Shown here: positions 47,363 to 55,295 of the stretch, piece by piece | Numbering within the stretch: the stretch's first letter is position 1 | Layout of the letters: the number at the start of each line of letters is the position of its first letter | NCBI GenBank assembly: GCA_026418625.1 | Contig: JAOABA010000046.1 | Span: forward strand, 1 to 64,000 | Source of the DNA: Candidatus Kapaibacterium sp. | GTDB taxonomy: Bacteria > Bacteroidota > Ignavibacteria > Kapaibacteriales > UBA2268 | Length of the DNA stretch: 64,000 bases | Direction of reading: 5' to 3' | Translations under genes and position numbers: made by a program | The notes under the pieces: generated by a model | What the model was told of the DNA's origin: nothing | The model's input: only the letters and a program-made list of their open reading frames with translations | Database searches by the model: none

Positions 47363-48178
47363 TTATTTTGCTCTGAAGAATTCAACTCTTCTGTTTCTTT
47401 GTCTATTTTCATCGGAAGTATTTGGAACCAAAGGTTGGTCAGGTCCCACGCCTTTTGTGGTTAGTCTACTGGCTGCTATACCTCTATCAACAAGCCATTT
47501 TTTAACAGACTCAGCACGGTCAAGAGAAAGTTTAATATTCATTTCTCTATCACCTACATTGTCAGTATGACCAACTATTTCTAATTCCATATTTGGAGCA
47601 GCCTGCAAAGCTTTGAGAGCAAAGTTTAATATCCTTTCAGACTTAGGAGTAATATCAGCTTTACCAGTAACAAATTCGATGCCTTTTAAGATAATTTTTT
47701 CGCCTACTGGTATGCTTAATATATCATCATCTGGATCAAGTGGATTTGCACCGGTTGCAACTTCCACTCCATCTTTGACACCACCGCCATCCGTATCTGG
47801 ATCCAATGGATTAGTCTTGTATTTGTTAACTTCCTCACCATCAAGGAGCCCATCACCGTCAGTATCAGGATTATTTGGATTGGTGCCTAATTCGATTTCT
47901 CTTTTATCCGAAAGACCATCACCATCACTGTCTTTCTCAAATTCAGCTACTGTAAAGTGAACACCTAATCGTGTAACCCAACTTGCATCAAAAATATCAT
48001 CATAGACTGGATTATAATTGTCTGTCAGGGACATATTTGGATAAATGTTAAAATCCAGACCTACGGACTTTGAGAAATTATAAGAAAAACCGATACCAAA
48101 AGGTATGCTTAAAGTAACTCCGCTGTTACTTGAATTAGGATCAGGATTGTTAGGAACATCATTAACATTATAAATCAT
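47363..48178 (-). CDS. OmpA-family protein, C-terminal part (gene interrupted by an in-frame stop)
   Basis: The 271-aa ORF lacks its own signal peptide. It continues in the same frame from an upstream N-terminal part (48278-48541), split only by one TAA at 48278-48280. It contains the end of the barrel (IYNVNDVPNN ... SVGLDFNIYP), calcium-binding thrombospondin type 3 repeats (DSDGDGLSDKREI, DTDGDGLLDGEEV, DTDGGGVKDGVEV) and a complete OmpA peptidoglycan-binding domain (GHTDNVGD; LSLDRAESVKKWL; NRRVEFF). The ATG at 48178 is an internal methionine, so expression as a free protein is doubtful. Confidence 0.75.
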   Translation of the reverse strand: MIYNVNDVPNNPDPNSSNSGVTLSIPFGIGFSYNFSKSVGLDFNIYPNMSLTDNYNPVYDDIFDASWVTRLGVHFTVAEFEKDSDGDGLSDKREIELGTNPNNPDTDGDGLLDGEEVNKYKTNPLDPDTDGGGVKDGVEVATGANPLDPDDDILSIPVGEKIILKGIEFVTGKADITPKSERILNFALKALQAAPNMELEIVGHTDNVGDREMNIKLSLDRAESVKKWLVDRGIAASRLTTKGVGPDQPLVPNTSDENRQRNRRVEFFRAK

Positions 48179-48277
48179 TGCTCCAAGACCACCAAATACA
48201 TAAGGTTGGAATGATTCACTGGCTACATCAATATAATACCTTAATCTTAACTCAATAGGTATATAGGTAGTTGAATA

Positions 48278-48541
48278 TTACGAAAAACCACCAACATTTT
48301 CTGTAGCATTAGAATAGTAAGAAATACTTAACTCCGGTGTAAAATTTTGCATTAATCCATTATTGAATAAGCCATAGATACCGAACAATGGTCCTATTGT
48401 TCTTTCATACCTTTTTGCTTCATTTACTCCTCGAGTTAAACCTGCGCCAATTCCAATTGCTAAGCTTCTGTCCTGAGAAAAACTTTCCAAGGAAAAGCTA
48501 AAAAAAATTATTAATAGAATAAGGTAATTCACCCTTTTCAT
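48278..48541 (-). pseudogene. OmpA-family protein, N-terminal part ended by a TAA
   Basis: The start at ATG 48541 is preceded by AGGTG. It encodes a signal peptide (MKRVNYLILLIIFFSFSLESFSQ) and the first barrel strands (LAIGIGAGLTRGV, PELSISYYSNATENVG), then TAA at 48278-48280. Reading past it in the same frame gives YSTTYIPIELRLRYYIDV and continues without another stop into the OmpA part. The intact gene would encode about 392 residues. A nonsense mutation, an assembly error or recoding could explain it. Confidence 0.78.
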
Positions 48542-48603
48542 AAATGCACCTATAAGTAAATTGAACATATTATAAAGTTGAGTTCAAATTTCAACTAATT
48601 TAA

Positions 48604-48623
48604 TTTAATGCTTAAGCATTAAA
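48604..48623. repeat. Perfect 20-bp palindrome in the OmpA leader
   Basis: TTTAATGCTTAAGCATTAAA is fully self-complementary (48604-48623). It sits at the predicted transcription start downstream of the -7 box at 48629-48636. It may be an operator, or a 5' hairpin of the mRNA. Confidence 0.6.
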
Positions 48624-48628
48624 AAAAA

Positions 48629-48659
48629 CAAATATAGGTATAATAAAAACATATTCAAA
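48629..48659 (-). promoter_or_regulatory. Bacteroidota-type promoter of the OmpA-family gene
   Basis: On the minus strand TTTG (48659-48656), 19 bases, then TATATTTG (48636-48629) gives a full match to the TTTG-N19-TAnnTTTG promoter of Bacteroidota. Transcription would start near 48622, leaving an 80-base leader. It is the best promoter in the window. Confidence 0.7.
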
Positions 48660-48710
48660 AAATATAATTATAAACCCATATTATGCATTAGTGAAAAAAA
48701 ACATTTTAAT

Positions 48711-48783
48711 GTCATGCTGAACGAAGTGAAGCATCTATTTAAGATTTAGTGGATTCTTTCTCACTTCTTTCGTCCTAATGATA
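48711..48783. repeat. Dispersed GTCATGCTGAACGAAG-type inverted repeat
   Basis: GTCATGCTGAACGAAGTGAAGC (48711-48732, continuing ATCT) is followed by an imperfect reverse copy (48751-48783). The same core recurs at 44790 and 60378-60459. It is a non-coding dispersed repeat in the 360-base gap between the OmpA start and the next gene end. That gap otherwise holds only the promoter, a palindrome and a terminator. Confidence 0.65.
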
Positions 48784-48855
48784 GCTGCCATAAGTATTGA
48801 GAATAATTATTAAATTCCTATTACATTTTCTGAGATAAATCTGGAAAGATAAAAA

Positions 48856-48886
48856 AAATCCACCCTCAATATTTGAAGGTGGATTT
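48856..48886. terminator. Terminator of the 1470-aa surface protein gene
   Basis: AAATCCACC (48856-48864) pairs with GGTGGATTT (48878-48886), extended by TCAA/TTGA inside. A T-run follows on the minus strand (AAAAAAAA on the plus strand at 48851-48858). Confidence 0.88.
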
Positions 48887-48908
48887 ATAATTTTAAGTAA
48901 AATTATAT

Positions 48909-51900
48909 TTACTTGTTAAGTATAACTTTTCCGCTTCGTGTGAAAGTGGCTCCGCTTACTTTGTAGATATAAATACCTGATGGCAGATTTGAACCATCAA
49001 TATTAAATTCATAGTAAGTCTGTCCTTCGAGATTACCTCTGAAGATTGTTTGAACTTTTTCGCCAAGTGCATTGAATAATTCAATTGTAACGGGTTGAGA
49101 TTGTCTAACTGCCATCGAGAAGTTTGATTGAAGCTCAAATGGATTCGGATAAGCATCAAATATCTCGACTTCTCCATTCATCTGATATTCAACGTATTCT
49201 TCGTTTTCTCTCTTCCAGTTATTGTTGCAATTGTTACCAAAGCCATATTTTGTGCAGAGATAATCTTTTGTTGATTCCCAAATATTACCATCTGCAGAGT
49301 TATGAACAATGATTTCGCCAATATAACCATCGAAGAACTTACCTGTGCCGCTAAAGCTACCATCGTGGAATCTGGTCCCATCAACTGCTGCACCAATACC
49401 ATTATCACTATTGTCAGTTTTAAGCTCAACAGTTCCAACTCCTTCGTGTCCGCTATTATTCAGATAAACGTCGAATCTATCTGTTCCTGAATTATATCTC
49501 AATCTTGCCATATATGTGGTTTTTCTTGAAATATTGAAGCTTCTGAAGTGTGATTTTCCATTACCCCAAACACCTGCATAAAATTTACCATCTTCGATAT
49601 AGAAATTGACACCGCTTGATGTTCCTCCCATTTCAAAGATTACCATCTTGCATTTGTTAGAGCCTTTACCTTTGTCTTTATCGTCATCATCATCACCATC
49701 ATCTCCACCAGAATTGATTGAGCAAAGGTTGCCACCTTTATAGCTTTCACCTGAGACAACTGTAAAATTACCAACTGTTAAACCGGGACCGATTGGTTGA
49801 GAACAGGATGTATGTATATAATTATAATATATATTATTAACATATATTTTTATTTCAGTTCCCATTTTATTATAGGAGCCTTTTCCGGTAAAGCTGAATG
49901 TTGAATTCTTATATACGTAAGAATTATAAAGTATCTGACCATCCTTTTGAACTATTTTAATGTTTGCTGAGTTTCCGGTATATTTGAGTGTTAATTTGGT
50001 TACACCACCGGAGCATCTTCCGCAATCTTCGTCATCATCCTGTTCGTCTTCGTGTTTGCATTTGCTGTCGTGTTTATGATTATATTCCTTGCAATTGCAT
50101 TTATCTCCAATATTATTCTTTGTAGTAAACACAACGAAGATTGATTTGTCATAATTTGGATTGTTAAGATTTCCTGATGCGTTGGCAACTTTAAGGAAGT
50201 CTGAGTTCTTTTCATTGCAATAATGCTCATTAAAGAATATTCCTCGTTTCTTGGTTGAACCAACCTTTTTTGGAAGTGTATGAGGAATATTATCTTTGTA
50301 TTGCTGTTTTGCATGATTATTATATTGTGTTAAATCCTGCCAAGACCAAGTATTCGGTGGAGATAAGGGTAGTTTTGACCCTTTGCATTTTTGTGATGTA
50401 GTTCCAGCGTCAAGCCATAATACCGGAGAGTTTATGGGATAGTTAAGGACAGTTACAAGAACTGTTACCGAGCTCTGATTTCCGCTGGGGTCTTCAACAC
50501 ACAGATTTACTTCATAAGTTCCGGGTGCATCGAATGTCAGGCTTTCACCGCCATCTTCATCACAGAATGATAAATATACTGTTCCGCTATTGTCAGAACT
50601 TCCATCATCAACATCCTGAGGAGTAATTGTAACAGTGCCGTCTTGACCGAGTTGAACTGTGATATCTTTGCCTTTAGCAATCGGAGGTGTATTGTCTTCA
50701 ACTGTGATTTTTGCATTGTCAGTAGCACAATTATCTGATTCATCACAAACTTTCAATTGAACACTGTAAGTTCCGGGGACTGAGAAGGATAAATTACCAG
50801 CATTTGTTCCCGGTCCATATTCAACACCGTTGTAAATTATTGTGAATGTTAATGTACCGCCGCTATTGTCAGTGCTTCCATCGTCCAAATCTTCAGGGTC
50901 AATAGTTACACTTCCATTTGTTCCTGTTTGAACTGTTATGTTTTGTGCATTCGCATTCGGTTGTGTATTGTCTTCAACTGTGATTGTCACATCTTCGGAA
51001 ATATCGCAATTACCATCTTCTGGGTTGCAAACTTTTAATTTAACCGTATAAGTTCCAATGGCAGTTAAAGTTAAACCATTAGTTGCATCGTATTCTTCAG
51101 GTGTTCCATTATTGTCACTATCATAAAGTATTGTGAAAGTTAGGTCAGAACTACAACTATTTGTAATTAAACATTCAAAATCAAAACTTCCATTATTGAT
51201 TTGAGAGGGGAATACTTTAACTTCACCGTTAGTTCCACCTGAACCAATTTCTACTTCAATATTTTTGGCAAGAGCTACAGGGAAATCAAAAATAAATTGA
51301 CCAACAACATCAGAACCTCTTGTTGGATTTGAAGTGTAATCCATATCATCTGCTATATATTGATCTACTCCATTTGATCCGGTATATGCAGTAAGTTGAT
51401 TTGTTCCAAAATAATAGCTATTATTAACCATAAAAACATTTCCGGTGTAGTCTTCATTTTCATCAATGAAACCTAAGCCGCCGGATGTTGGTATATTAAA
51501 TTGAAAACCGGAAATTTTTGAATCACCAGCAGAGACAGAGGTAATTATAGGTCCTGTTGTTGGGTCGATAATTGGTGTTCCATTTATTCCTTTCAATTCA
51601 ACAGGGTAATAAATGGTGAATTGTTCAGAATAATTAGTATTAGTTTTTACGACTTCAACAACATCTTTTTCATTATCATCGCAAACTGAATGAACAGCTA
51701 ACATTGCATTTGCTATATTGTCAAATTCGGATGCTGGATTGCTATTATCAACTGTGATATTTCTTGTGGAATAATCAGATAAGTCATAAGTGTAAGGTGA
51801 AAAATCAATCTTACCATAAATCATACTTGCGCCGGGAACAACATTAGGATCATAAACATAATCTGGTCCACGATCTAAATTATACTGATATACGGCATCT

Positions 51901-53321
51901 TCATTATAAAATGTTCTTCCACCGTCAAAATTATCACCATCAAAATAGTAAAGGGTATGATCGAATTCTCCCCAAGCATACTGAGGACCGTTAGAATAAT
52001 CGAAGCCGCCTAATTCAAAATCTTCGTTAGGCTCTTCGAAATAGTTTTCCTGAGCACAAAGGGCATAATCAGTGTTATTGAAAATACCAAATCTTGTGTT
52101 GGCATAAATTACATTTCTATACACGACAACTTCATTAAAGTAATTATTATCTCCGATTTCACCCTCGTCGCCCGGGAAAAATGGCTCTCCATTATCTCCA
52201 TTTAACGTGATTGCGTCCATATTGAGATAAAAGTCATTTCCGTTGACATAAATATCATCAACACCACCATAAATGTAAAGACCGGTATGAAGATTTATTG
52301 CTATACTATTACCGATAATATCAATATTTGAAATATTAGAGCTTGAATTATTCAACAAAACAATACCATTGCCGAAAGCTCCTTCCCCAATAGATACTGC
52401 ACCACCAAGCTCAAATTTTAAGTCATAGAAACCAGCATCATAACATACGTTATTTCCGATTAAAGAATTTGTCATTTTTCCTAAAACAACTAAATGGCTC
52501 ATTCTCAAATTGTAAACAAGGTTATATTGAATTGTACAGTCATCAAAACCACTTCCGTTTGCTTCGAACCTAATTGCATCTCCAAGTCCAGAAATACCAT
52601 TGATTTCATTTTCAGTTATTTTAATTTTTGTCCCACTGCCGTCAACAAAGATTCCATGTGTTCCGCCTGTATAGACAATAGGATCTTCATCTTCCTCTTC
52701 ATAAGATAAATCATAGTAAATATTAACAATTGTTCCATCGCCGGTTTGAGGACCAATGTTATTTTGAGTAATTTCAACATTCTCAAGGCCGGGAGCAATG
52801 TAAATAAGGACATTTCTCTTATTATTTTCAGAGAATAGATCTTCTGAAGACCTTTTCAAATTTAGAATTCTTAGGTTCTTGATTGTAACATTTGAATGAT
52901 AAATAGCTATTGTGGGCTCATCACCTTCAAGCCCATGAATTCTCGAAGAATAGCCATATTGGGGTGTAGGATTATCTGGGTCAACTTTTGGATTATTCGG
53001 GCTTGATTCACCGTAAACAAAATCACCTATACCAATAATTTGCAAACTTTTAAATTTCAAATTTGATGAAATAACTATGTTCTCAACGTAGTAAGGGGTA
53101 GAAGTTGTATTTCCTACAACATTAATTATATAGTCTTGATTACTATTAGTGCATTTACTTAATGCTTTTGATATTGTTCTTAACGGTTGGTTAATATTAT
53201 GACCATTATTTCCATCATTACCAGTAGTGCTCACCCAAAGGTTTGTTGCCGCATTCAATGATAATGTTGAGATTATCATTGTTGCGAGAAGAAAAAGTAA
53301 AACAGGCACTCGTTTTAGCAT
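48909..53321 (-). CDS. T9SS-secreted surface protein with beta-helix, HYR-like and LamG-like domains
   Basis: The 1470-aa protein has a signal peptide (about residues 1-24). A right-handed parallel beta-helix follows (about 30-450; many short IxxNxxxN turns), then a variable region. Three HYR/PKD-like repeats lie around residues 680-980 (KNIEVEIGS, QNITVQTGTNGSVTI, KDITVQLGQDGTVTI). A LamG-like part (about 990-1370) is broken by a Cys/His/Asp-rich insert (near 1075-1105) and an Asp/Lys-rich insert (near 1205-1215). The end is a T9SS sorting domain (AYPNPFELQSN ... LPSGIYIYKVSG). It is probably a cell-surface or released protein; the ligand is unknown. Confidence 0.85.
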   Translation of the reverse strand: MLKRVPVLLFLLATMIISTLSLNAATNLWVSTTGNDGNNGHNINQPLRTISKALSKCTNSNQDYIINVVGNTTSTPYYVENIVISSNLKFKSLQIIGIGDFVYGESSPNNPKVDPDNPTPQYGYSSRIHGLEGDEPTIAIYHSNVTIKNLRILNLKRSSEDLFSENNKRNVLIYIAPGLENVEITQNNIGPQTGDGTIVNIYYDLSYEEEDEDPIVYTGGTHGIFVDGSGTKIKITENEINGISGLGDAIRFEANGSGFDDCTIQYNLVYNLRMSHLVVLGKMTNSLIGNNVCYDAGFYDLKFELGGAVSIGEGAFGNGIVLLNNSSSNISNIDIIGNSIAINLHTGLYIYGGVDDIYVNGNDFYLNMDAITLNGDNGEPFFPGDEGEIGDNNYFNEVVVYRNVIYANTRFGIFNNTDYALCAQENYFEEPNEDFELGGFDYSNGPQYAWGEFDHTLYYFDGDNFDGGRTFYNEDAVYQYNLDRGPDYVYDPNVVPGASMIYGKIDFSPYTYDLSDYSTRNITVDNSNPASEFDNIANAMLAVHSVCDDNEKDVVEVVKTNTNYSEQFTIYYPVELKGINGTPIIDPTTGPIITSVSAGDSKISGFQFNIPTSGGLGFIDENEDYTGNVFMVNNSYYFGTNQLTAYTGSNGVDQYIADDMDYTSNPTRGSDVVGQFIFDFPVALAKNIEVEIGSGGTNGEVKVFPSQINNGSFDFECLITNSCSSDLTFTILYDSDNNGTPEEYDATNGLTLTAIGTYTVKLKVCNPEDGNCDISEDVTITVEDNTQPNANAQNITVQTGTNGSVTIDPEDLDDGSTDNSGGTLTFTIIYNGVEYGPGTNAGNLSFSVPGTYSVQLKVCDESDNCATDNAKITVEDNTPPIAKGKDITVQLGQDGTVTITPQDVDDGSSDNSGTVYLSFCDEDGGESLTFDAPGTYEVNLCVEDPSGNQSSVTVLVTVLNYPINSPVLWLDAGTTSQKCKGSKLPLSPPNTWSWQDLTQYNNHAKQQYKDNIPHTLPKKVGSTKKRGIFFNEHYCNEKNSDFLKVANASGNLNNPNYDKSIFVVFTTKNNIGDKCNCKEYNHKHDSKCKHEDEQDDDEDCGRCSGGVTKLTLKYTGNSANIKIVQKDGQILYNSYVYKNSTFSFTGKGSYNKMGTEIKIYVNNIYYNYIHTSCSQPIGPGLTVGNFTVVSGESYKGGNLCSINSGGDDGDDDDDKDKGKGSNKCKMVIFEMGGTSSGVNFYIEDGKFYAGVWGNGKSHFRSFNISRKTTYMARLRYNSGTDRFDVYLNNSGHEGVGTVELKTDNSDNGIGAAVDGTRFHDGSFSGTGKFFDGYIGEIIVHNSADGNIWESTKDYLCTKYGFGNNCNNNWKRENEEYVEYQMNGEVEIFDAYPNPFELQSNFSMAVRQSQPVTIELFNALGEKVQTIFRGNLEGQTYYEFNIDGSNLPSGIYIYKVSGATFTRSGKVILNK

Positions 53322-53370
53322 ATTTGCTCCAAAAAAATAAAAAAATATATTATTTATATTTTAAATCAGA

Positions 53371-53378
53371 CAAAATTA
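53371..53378 (-). promoter_or_regulatory. Candidate -7 box for the 1470-aa protein
   Basis: Minus-strand TAATTTTG matches TAnnTTTG, 50 bases before the ATG at 53321. No -33 match at the normal distance. Confidence 0.35.
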
Positions 53379-53537
53379 AATGTTTCAATAAGGAAAAAAA
53401 AGTTCCAAATACCTCCATTTTTTTTTTAATGGGTATCAAATCAGACTATATGAATACAAATTCATAAGTTAGTTACAAAAATAATTTGGTATTTAGTAGT
53501 TTTTAAAAACTATCGAACATTTCAATAGCTATGAAGA

Positions 53538-55157
53538 TTAATTTGAAGAAATATTTTCAAATTTTTTCATTGGTAGTTTAATTACAAATGTGGAGCCTTT
53601 ATTTAATTCGCTGTTTACTTCAATGAAGCCGTTGTGAGCATCTACTATCCATTTAACAATAGACAATCCCAAACCTGCTCCGTGAGTGGTGCTGGAACGT
53701 GCTTTATCAACTCTGTAAAATCTATCGAAAATGTGTTTGAGCTCATCTTCGGGAATTCCAACTCCTGTGTCGGACACAGAAAGAATTGTGTAGTTTTGAT
53801 TATTAGTCAATTCAATTTTAATTTCACCACCCTGTGGAGTGTATTTTATGGCGTTATCAACAATATTAAGGGCGGCTTGATGTATTCTTGCCGAGTCAAT
53901 ATAAACAAAAATATCATCTTCAATGTTTTTCGAAACTTTAATATCTTTATTTTCAGCTAAAATTTCAGCATCTTCGGCGATATCCTGAATTAAGCGTGAG
54001 AGATTTGCCTTTTCGAAGTTCATATTAATTTGACCTGCTTCAGCTTTCGAAAGCTCCAATAAGGTCTCGACAACATTTGTCAATCTAACTACTTCATCCA
54101 AAGCACTTATGAGAATATCTTCATATTGCTCTTTGCTTTTGTCTGAACGAAGTGCAAGTTCAAGCTCGCCTCGTAAAATTGTTAAAGGTGTTTTCAATTC
54201 ATGGGAGGCATCCGATGTGAAACGCTTTATTTGTGCAAAAGACTTCTCGAGCCTTGAAATCATACTATTAAAAGTTCTTACCAAATGCCCGATCTCGTCC
54301 TTTGTATTTACTTCGGGGATTCTAAGCGAAAGATTTTTTTCAGATATTTCGTCAGCAGCCAAAGTTATCTGATCAACAGTTCTCATTGCCAGCCTCGAAA
54401 GCACCAATCCACCAATAATTGATAAAATTAAAACAAGCGGAAAAGCAAGAATTTGAATAGCGAAGAGTTCGTTAAGGTTTGATTGTATGTCGGACATACT
54501 GTAACCAACTGAGATTATGGCGTGAGGTGTTTTTTTTACCAATAATCTAACTTGCTGTTTTTGAAGATTATAATATGTAAAAACCGAATCAAGTTTATCA
54601 CCGGAACTGTCGTAATCAAAAGTAAGTTTAATGATAGAATCTTTGTCTTGAGGTTTTATAGATAAAGTGTCCTTCGGAGTAACTTTTTTAAAATCAGCCA
54701 AAACCGGCAAGGAGTCCGTCAAAAGGTTTCTTGACCTCCATATTACTTCGTTATTCGTATCAGCGATTTGAATGAAATAGTTTCTTGGGTTAAGCAATAT
54801 ATGCTCATAGACTGATGACCAGACTGCGTCTTGCTTTTCTCCTGCCATAATTTGAGCTTCGAGCGAGGGTCTCAAAGGACCAACAAAGCGGTTTCGTTCG
54901 CTTTCCCTGAAAATAGCGAATTTGTCTTTTCCGGTTCGGTTTAATTTAGCATTGAATGTGTTTTTATTAGTAATCTGATTTTCTGAGATGATATAATCGA
55001 GTGAATTGACAACCTTGACAAGTGAAACATCAAGATTTTCGTGAAGATTTTTCGAGACCGAAAGATATGTGTATGCACCAAAAGCAGACAGTGACAATGC
55101 AACTATTGCACTATACCAGAACGTGAGCCATACCTTTAGTGAAACCTGAGTAGCCAA
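53538..55157 (-). CDS. Membrane sensor histidine kinase with HAMP domain, orphan
   Basis: The 539-aa protein has two membrane helices (about residues 10-30 and 230-252) around a periplasmic sensor domain, then a HAMP domain (about 255-305: RLAMRTVDQITLAADEISEKNLSLRIPE). The HisKA region has H319 (SDASHELKTPLTI), and the HATPase_c domain has NIVDNAIKYTPQGG, DTGVGIPEDELKHIFDRFYRVDKARS and GAGLGLSIVKWI. This is the CusS/QseC-like transmembrane class. No response regulator lies on either side. Confidence 0.93.
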   Translation of the reverse strand: MATQVSLKVWLTFWYSAIVALSLSAFGAYTYLSVSKNLHENLDVSLVKVVNSLDYIISENQITNKNTFNAKLNRTGKDKFAIFRESERNRFVGPLRPSLEAQIMAGEKQDAVWSSVYEHILLNPRNYFIQIADTNNEVIWRSRNLLTDSLPVLADFKKVTPKDTLSIKPQDKDSIIKLTFDYDSSGDKLDSVFTYYNLQKQQVRLLVKKTPHAIISVGYSMSDIQSNLNELFAIQILAFPLVLILSIIGGLVLSRLAMRTVDQITLAADEISEKNLSLRIPEVNTKDEIGHLVRTFNSMISRLEKSFAQIKRFTSDASHELKTPLTILRGELELALRSDKSKEQYEDILISALDEVVRLTNVVETLLELSKAEAGQINMNFEKANLSRLIQDIAEDAEILAENKDIKVSKNIEDDIFVYIDSARIHQAALNIVDNAIKYTPQGGEIKIELTNNQNYTILSVSDTGVGIPEDELKHIFDRFYRVDKARSSTTHGAGLGLSIVKWIVDAHNGFIEVNSELNKGSTFVIKLPMKKFENISSN

Positions 55158-55266
55158 AATTCTAACTTATTGCGTTAACTTATTATAATTTTCTTGTTTT
55201 TAAACGTTTTAAATTATTAACTTATTATTTTTAATTATATCCACAAAATTGATATTTTTTTTATTT

Positions 55267-55274
55267 TAAATTTG
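55267..55274 (+). promoter_or_regulatory. Candidate -7 box for the TamB-like gene
   Basis: TAAATTTG matches TAnnTTTG 21 bases before the TTG start at 55296. It gives a very short leader of about 15 bases. Confidence 0.4.
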
Positions 55275-55295
55275 TGTTTTTAACAATTCAGAGAA

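Noticed and set aside
48179-48277. Frameshift as the cause of the OmpA split
   Set aside because: The codons between the two parts keep the same frame and encode sensible strands; only the TAA interrupts.
48950-53300. Many ORFs of 60-100 codons on both strands within the 1470-aa gene
   Set aside because: Shadows of a long Asn/Asp/Gly-rich gene, with no RBS or conserved features.
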